Assembly (NCBI GenBank): GCA_032821775.1
Contig: JAVLRN010000008.1
Span: 1,116,001-1,180,000, forward strand
DNA from: Sanguinoderma infundibulare
Taxonomy: Eukaryota; Basidiomycota; Agaricomycetes; Polyporales; Polyporaceae
Length of the DNA: 64,000 bases
Direction of reading: 5' to 3'
The position numbers and the translations under genes were made by a program. Below are positions 62,631 through 64,000 of this stretch, piece after piece. The notes beneath the pieces were generated by a model. That model was given only the letters and a program-made list of their open reading frames with translations. It was not told where the DNA came from and did no database searches. The number at the start of each line of letters is the position of its first letter. Position 1 is the first letter of the stretch.

Positions 62631-64000
62631 CTATGCAAAGAGCCTGCGCCAGGCGTGCGTAACGAGCGTGCTCGCCGCCTCGGCACCCAGCTCCGAGGCC
62701 GACTCCGAGCTGTTGGAGGCGACAGCCTCCGCGACGGTCTCAGTGCACGCTAGCATGAACTCGGCAGAGGGTTGTCCGGGGTAGTACCATGAGGTCAGAG
62801 CCTGGTCAATTCCGTTCAACGATTACTAGAAACAAGCATGAAAAAGATGGGCGCTCACGATCATGATGTAGAAGGCGACCATGATGAAGCCCTCAACCCA
62901 GTTCGTCTTCGCGTCCGCAGTGACGTAGTTGACGAGGAAGCACGAGCCGAGGAGGAGCGCGACCTCGAAGTAGTCTGTCACACATCAGCCACTTACAAGC
63001 GCGCGCGACAGTAAGGCAGATCGCTTACCGAAAAGGAGATGCATCGGTTTCGACGTCCACCAACCAAGAAGAACGAGGAATGGCATCCACCAGAGGGTGA
63101 ACTGGATGGACAGGTCGATCGCGCGGCCGCGAGCGAGCATGGACGGCACGTGGACCTCCTTCTTCGCGAGACGGTCGTACGCGGCCTGGCAGAAAAAGAT
63201 GACGGCGACTGCGCCGTCGGCCGAGAACGAGACGAAGGGGAGGAGGATGAGCCCAAACCACTCTTCCCGGATGCCGCTCGATTCCCGCACTTGCTCAATG
63301 CTCTCGACCAGCTGCGCCGGAGCCATACTAATGAGCCGCGCAATCATTGTGAAGAGACGCAGAGGGACTCACCATCTCGGCCGTCACAGACATGATGGCA
63401 ACGGTGACGATTAGAAGGATAATGCACGCCCACGGGTTCGTGAGCGGCTCCTCCTCGCGCAGGTGTTGTTCCTCGTGTTTGAGTGCCTCGGGTGCATCGT
63501 GCGGGACTGTCAGCGCGTTGTTCGCGCCTGGGGGGTTGTGCAAGTAGACACGAGAAGCGATATATCTGAAGATCCCGGCGCGTGGTGACATCAGTATGTT
63601 TTGTAGGTCAGAATGACAAGTATACACATACACGACGAGCAGTATAAGTGCAATACCGCGACTGATTTGGAGGATCTCGGAGCGAATGTTGTCGTTCACG
63701 AGCTCGGTGGAAACCTCGCTGCTCACGCCAGCAACGGCGTTCGCACCTCGGTCTAGAGCACCGAAGAATGCGGTGGGAAGGAGCATTGCGAGGACGCTGG
63801 ATAACACACACAATGGATGAATAAGCGCACTGAAATGGTCGTGTTACAAATAATAAGTACCCAATCATCAGTAGTGAATGATTCAGGTCGGTGTGGTGCG
63901 GATGGAGCGTCTGGTGGCGAACTTCACTGCCGCCGACTAGGAAAGAGACGCCTGGAATAAGAAGCAGATGTAACAGAACCACACCTGCATCAGCAACACA
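62631..64000 (-). CDS. VCX1/CAX-type cation/proton exchanger, array copy D, 5' truncated by window
   Basis: Only the part from GVVLLHLLLIPGVSFLVGG onward is inside the window; the start lies beyond 64000. Visible: DLNHSLLMIG-type segment, LLPTAFFGALDRGANAVAGV, a short acidic loop (APEALKHEEQHLREEEPLTN), NPWACIILLIVTVAIMSVTA-EMVESIEQV, WFGLILLPFVSFSADGAVA (repeat 2), a short second loop (AAYDRLAKKEVHVPSML), DLSIQFTLWWMPFLVLLGWW, DYFEVALLLGSCFLVNYVT, NWVEGFIMVAFYIMI and SWYYPGQPSAEFMLACTETV. With compact loops it may resemble the ancestral form of the array. Repeat 1 cannot be seen. Confidence 0.85.

Overview
The window is nuclear DNA from a filamentous fungus, most likely a basidiomycete of the Agaricomycotina. 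Evidence: genes are cut by many 45-70 nt GT-AG introns (up to about 13 exons per gene); the gene set is eukaryotic and fungal (Rab GTPase, TAF11, Sfp1-like zinc finger, fungalysin, HET domain); and elongator tRNA-Met genes carry nuclear-type introns after position 37. Coordinates below are spliced gene spans I worked out by joining exons at visible splice sites; internal boundaries are predictions.

Layout. 1-21.4 kb is gene-dense: the 3' part of an O-acetylhomoserine sulfhydrylase gene, a Mug135-like small protein, a Rab18-like GTPase, a secreted M36 metalloprotease, an MFS drug/polyamine-type transporter, a proline-rich repeat protein, an Iec1-like C2H2 protein, TAF11, an uncharacterised protein, and a second, complete O-acetylhomoserine sulfhydrylase in the opposite orientation. 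Three near-identical intron-containing tRNA-Met(CAU) genes lie within 2.5-11.6 kb, and an inverted-repeat (MITE-like) element sits at 8.4-8.8 kb. 21.4-27.8 kb holds no gene I can defend, only short simple repeats. 27.8-30.2 kb is an Sfp1-like zinc-finger regulator.

30.3-41.1 kb is a gene-poor stretch with decayed-looking sequence and an 89-bp dispersed repeat, ending at a truncated HET-domain gene. 42.6-50.2 kb carries two large, mostly disordered uncharacterised proteins, a small Cys-motif ORF and a local duplication.

51.0-64.0 kb is the most striking part: four head-to-tail minus-strand paralogs of a VCX1/CAX-type cation/proton exchanger (the fourth cut by the window edge), with a degenerate fifth copy between the first two. 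The membrane core is conserved, but the loops differ strongly between copies. One copy has a Cys/His-rich loop (11 Cys and 7 His in about 41 residues) that looks metal-binding. All four replace the usual second-repeat GNAAEH-type motif by an SADG/SSDG motif.

Functionally the window mixes sulfur-amino-acid synthesis (two OAH sulfhydrylases), vesicle traffic, secretion, transcription (TAF11, Iec1-like, Sfp1-like) and a locally expanded ion-transport family. I see no sign that they form one pathway or a biosynthetic cluster.
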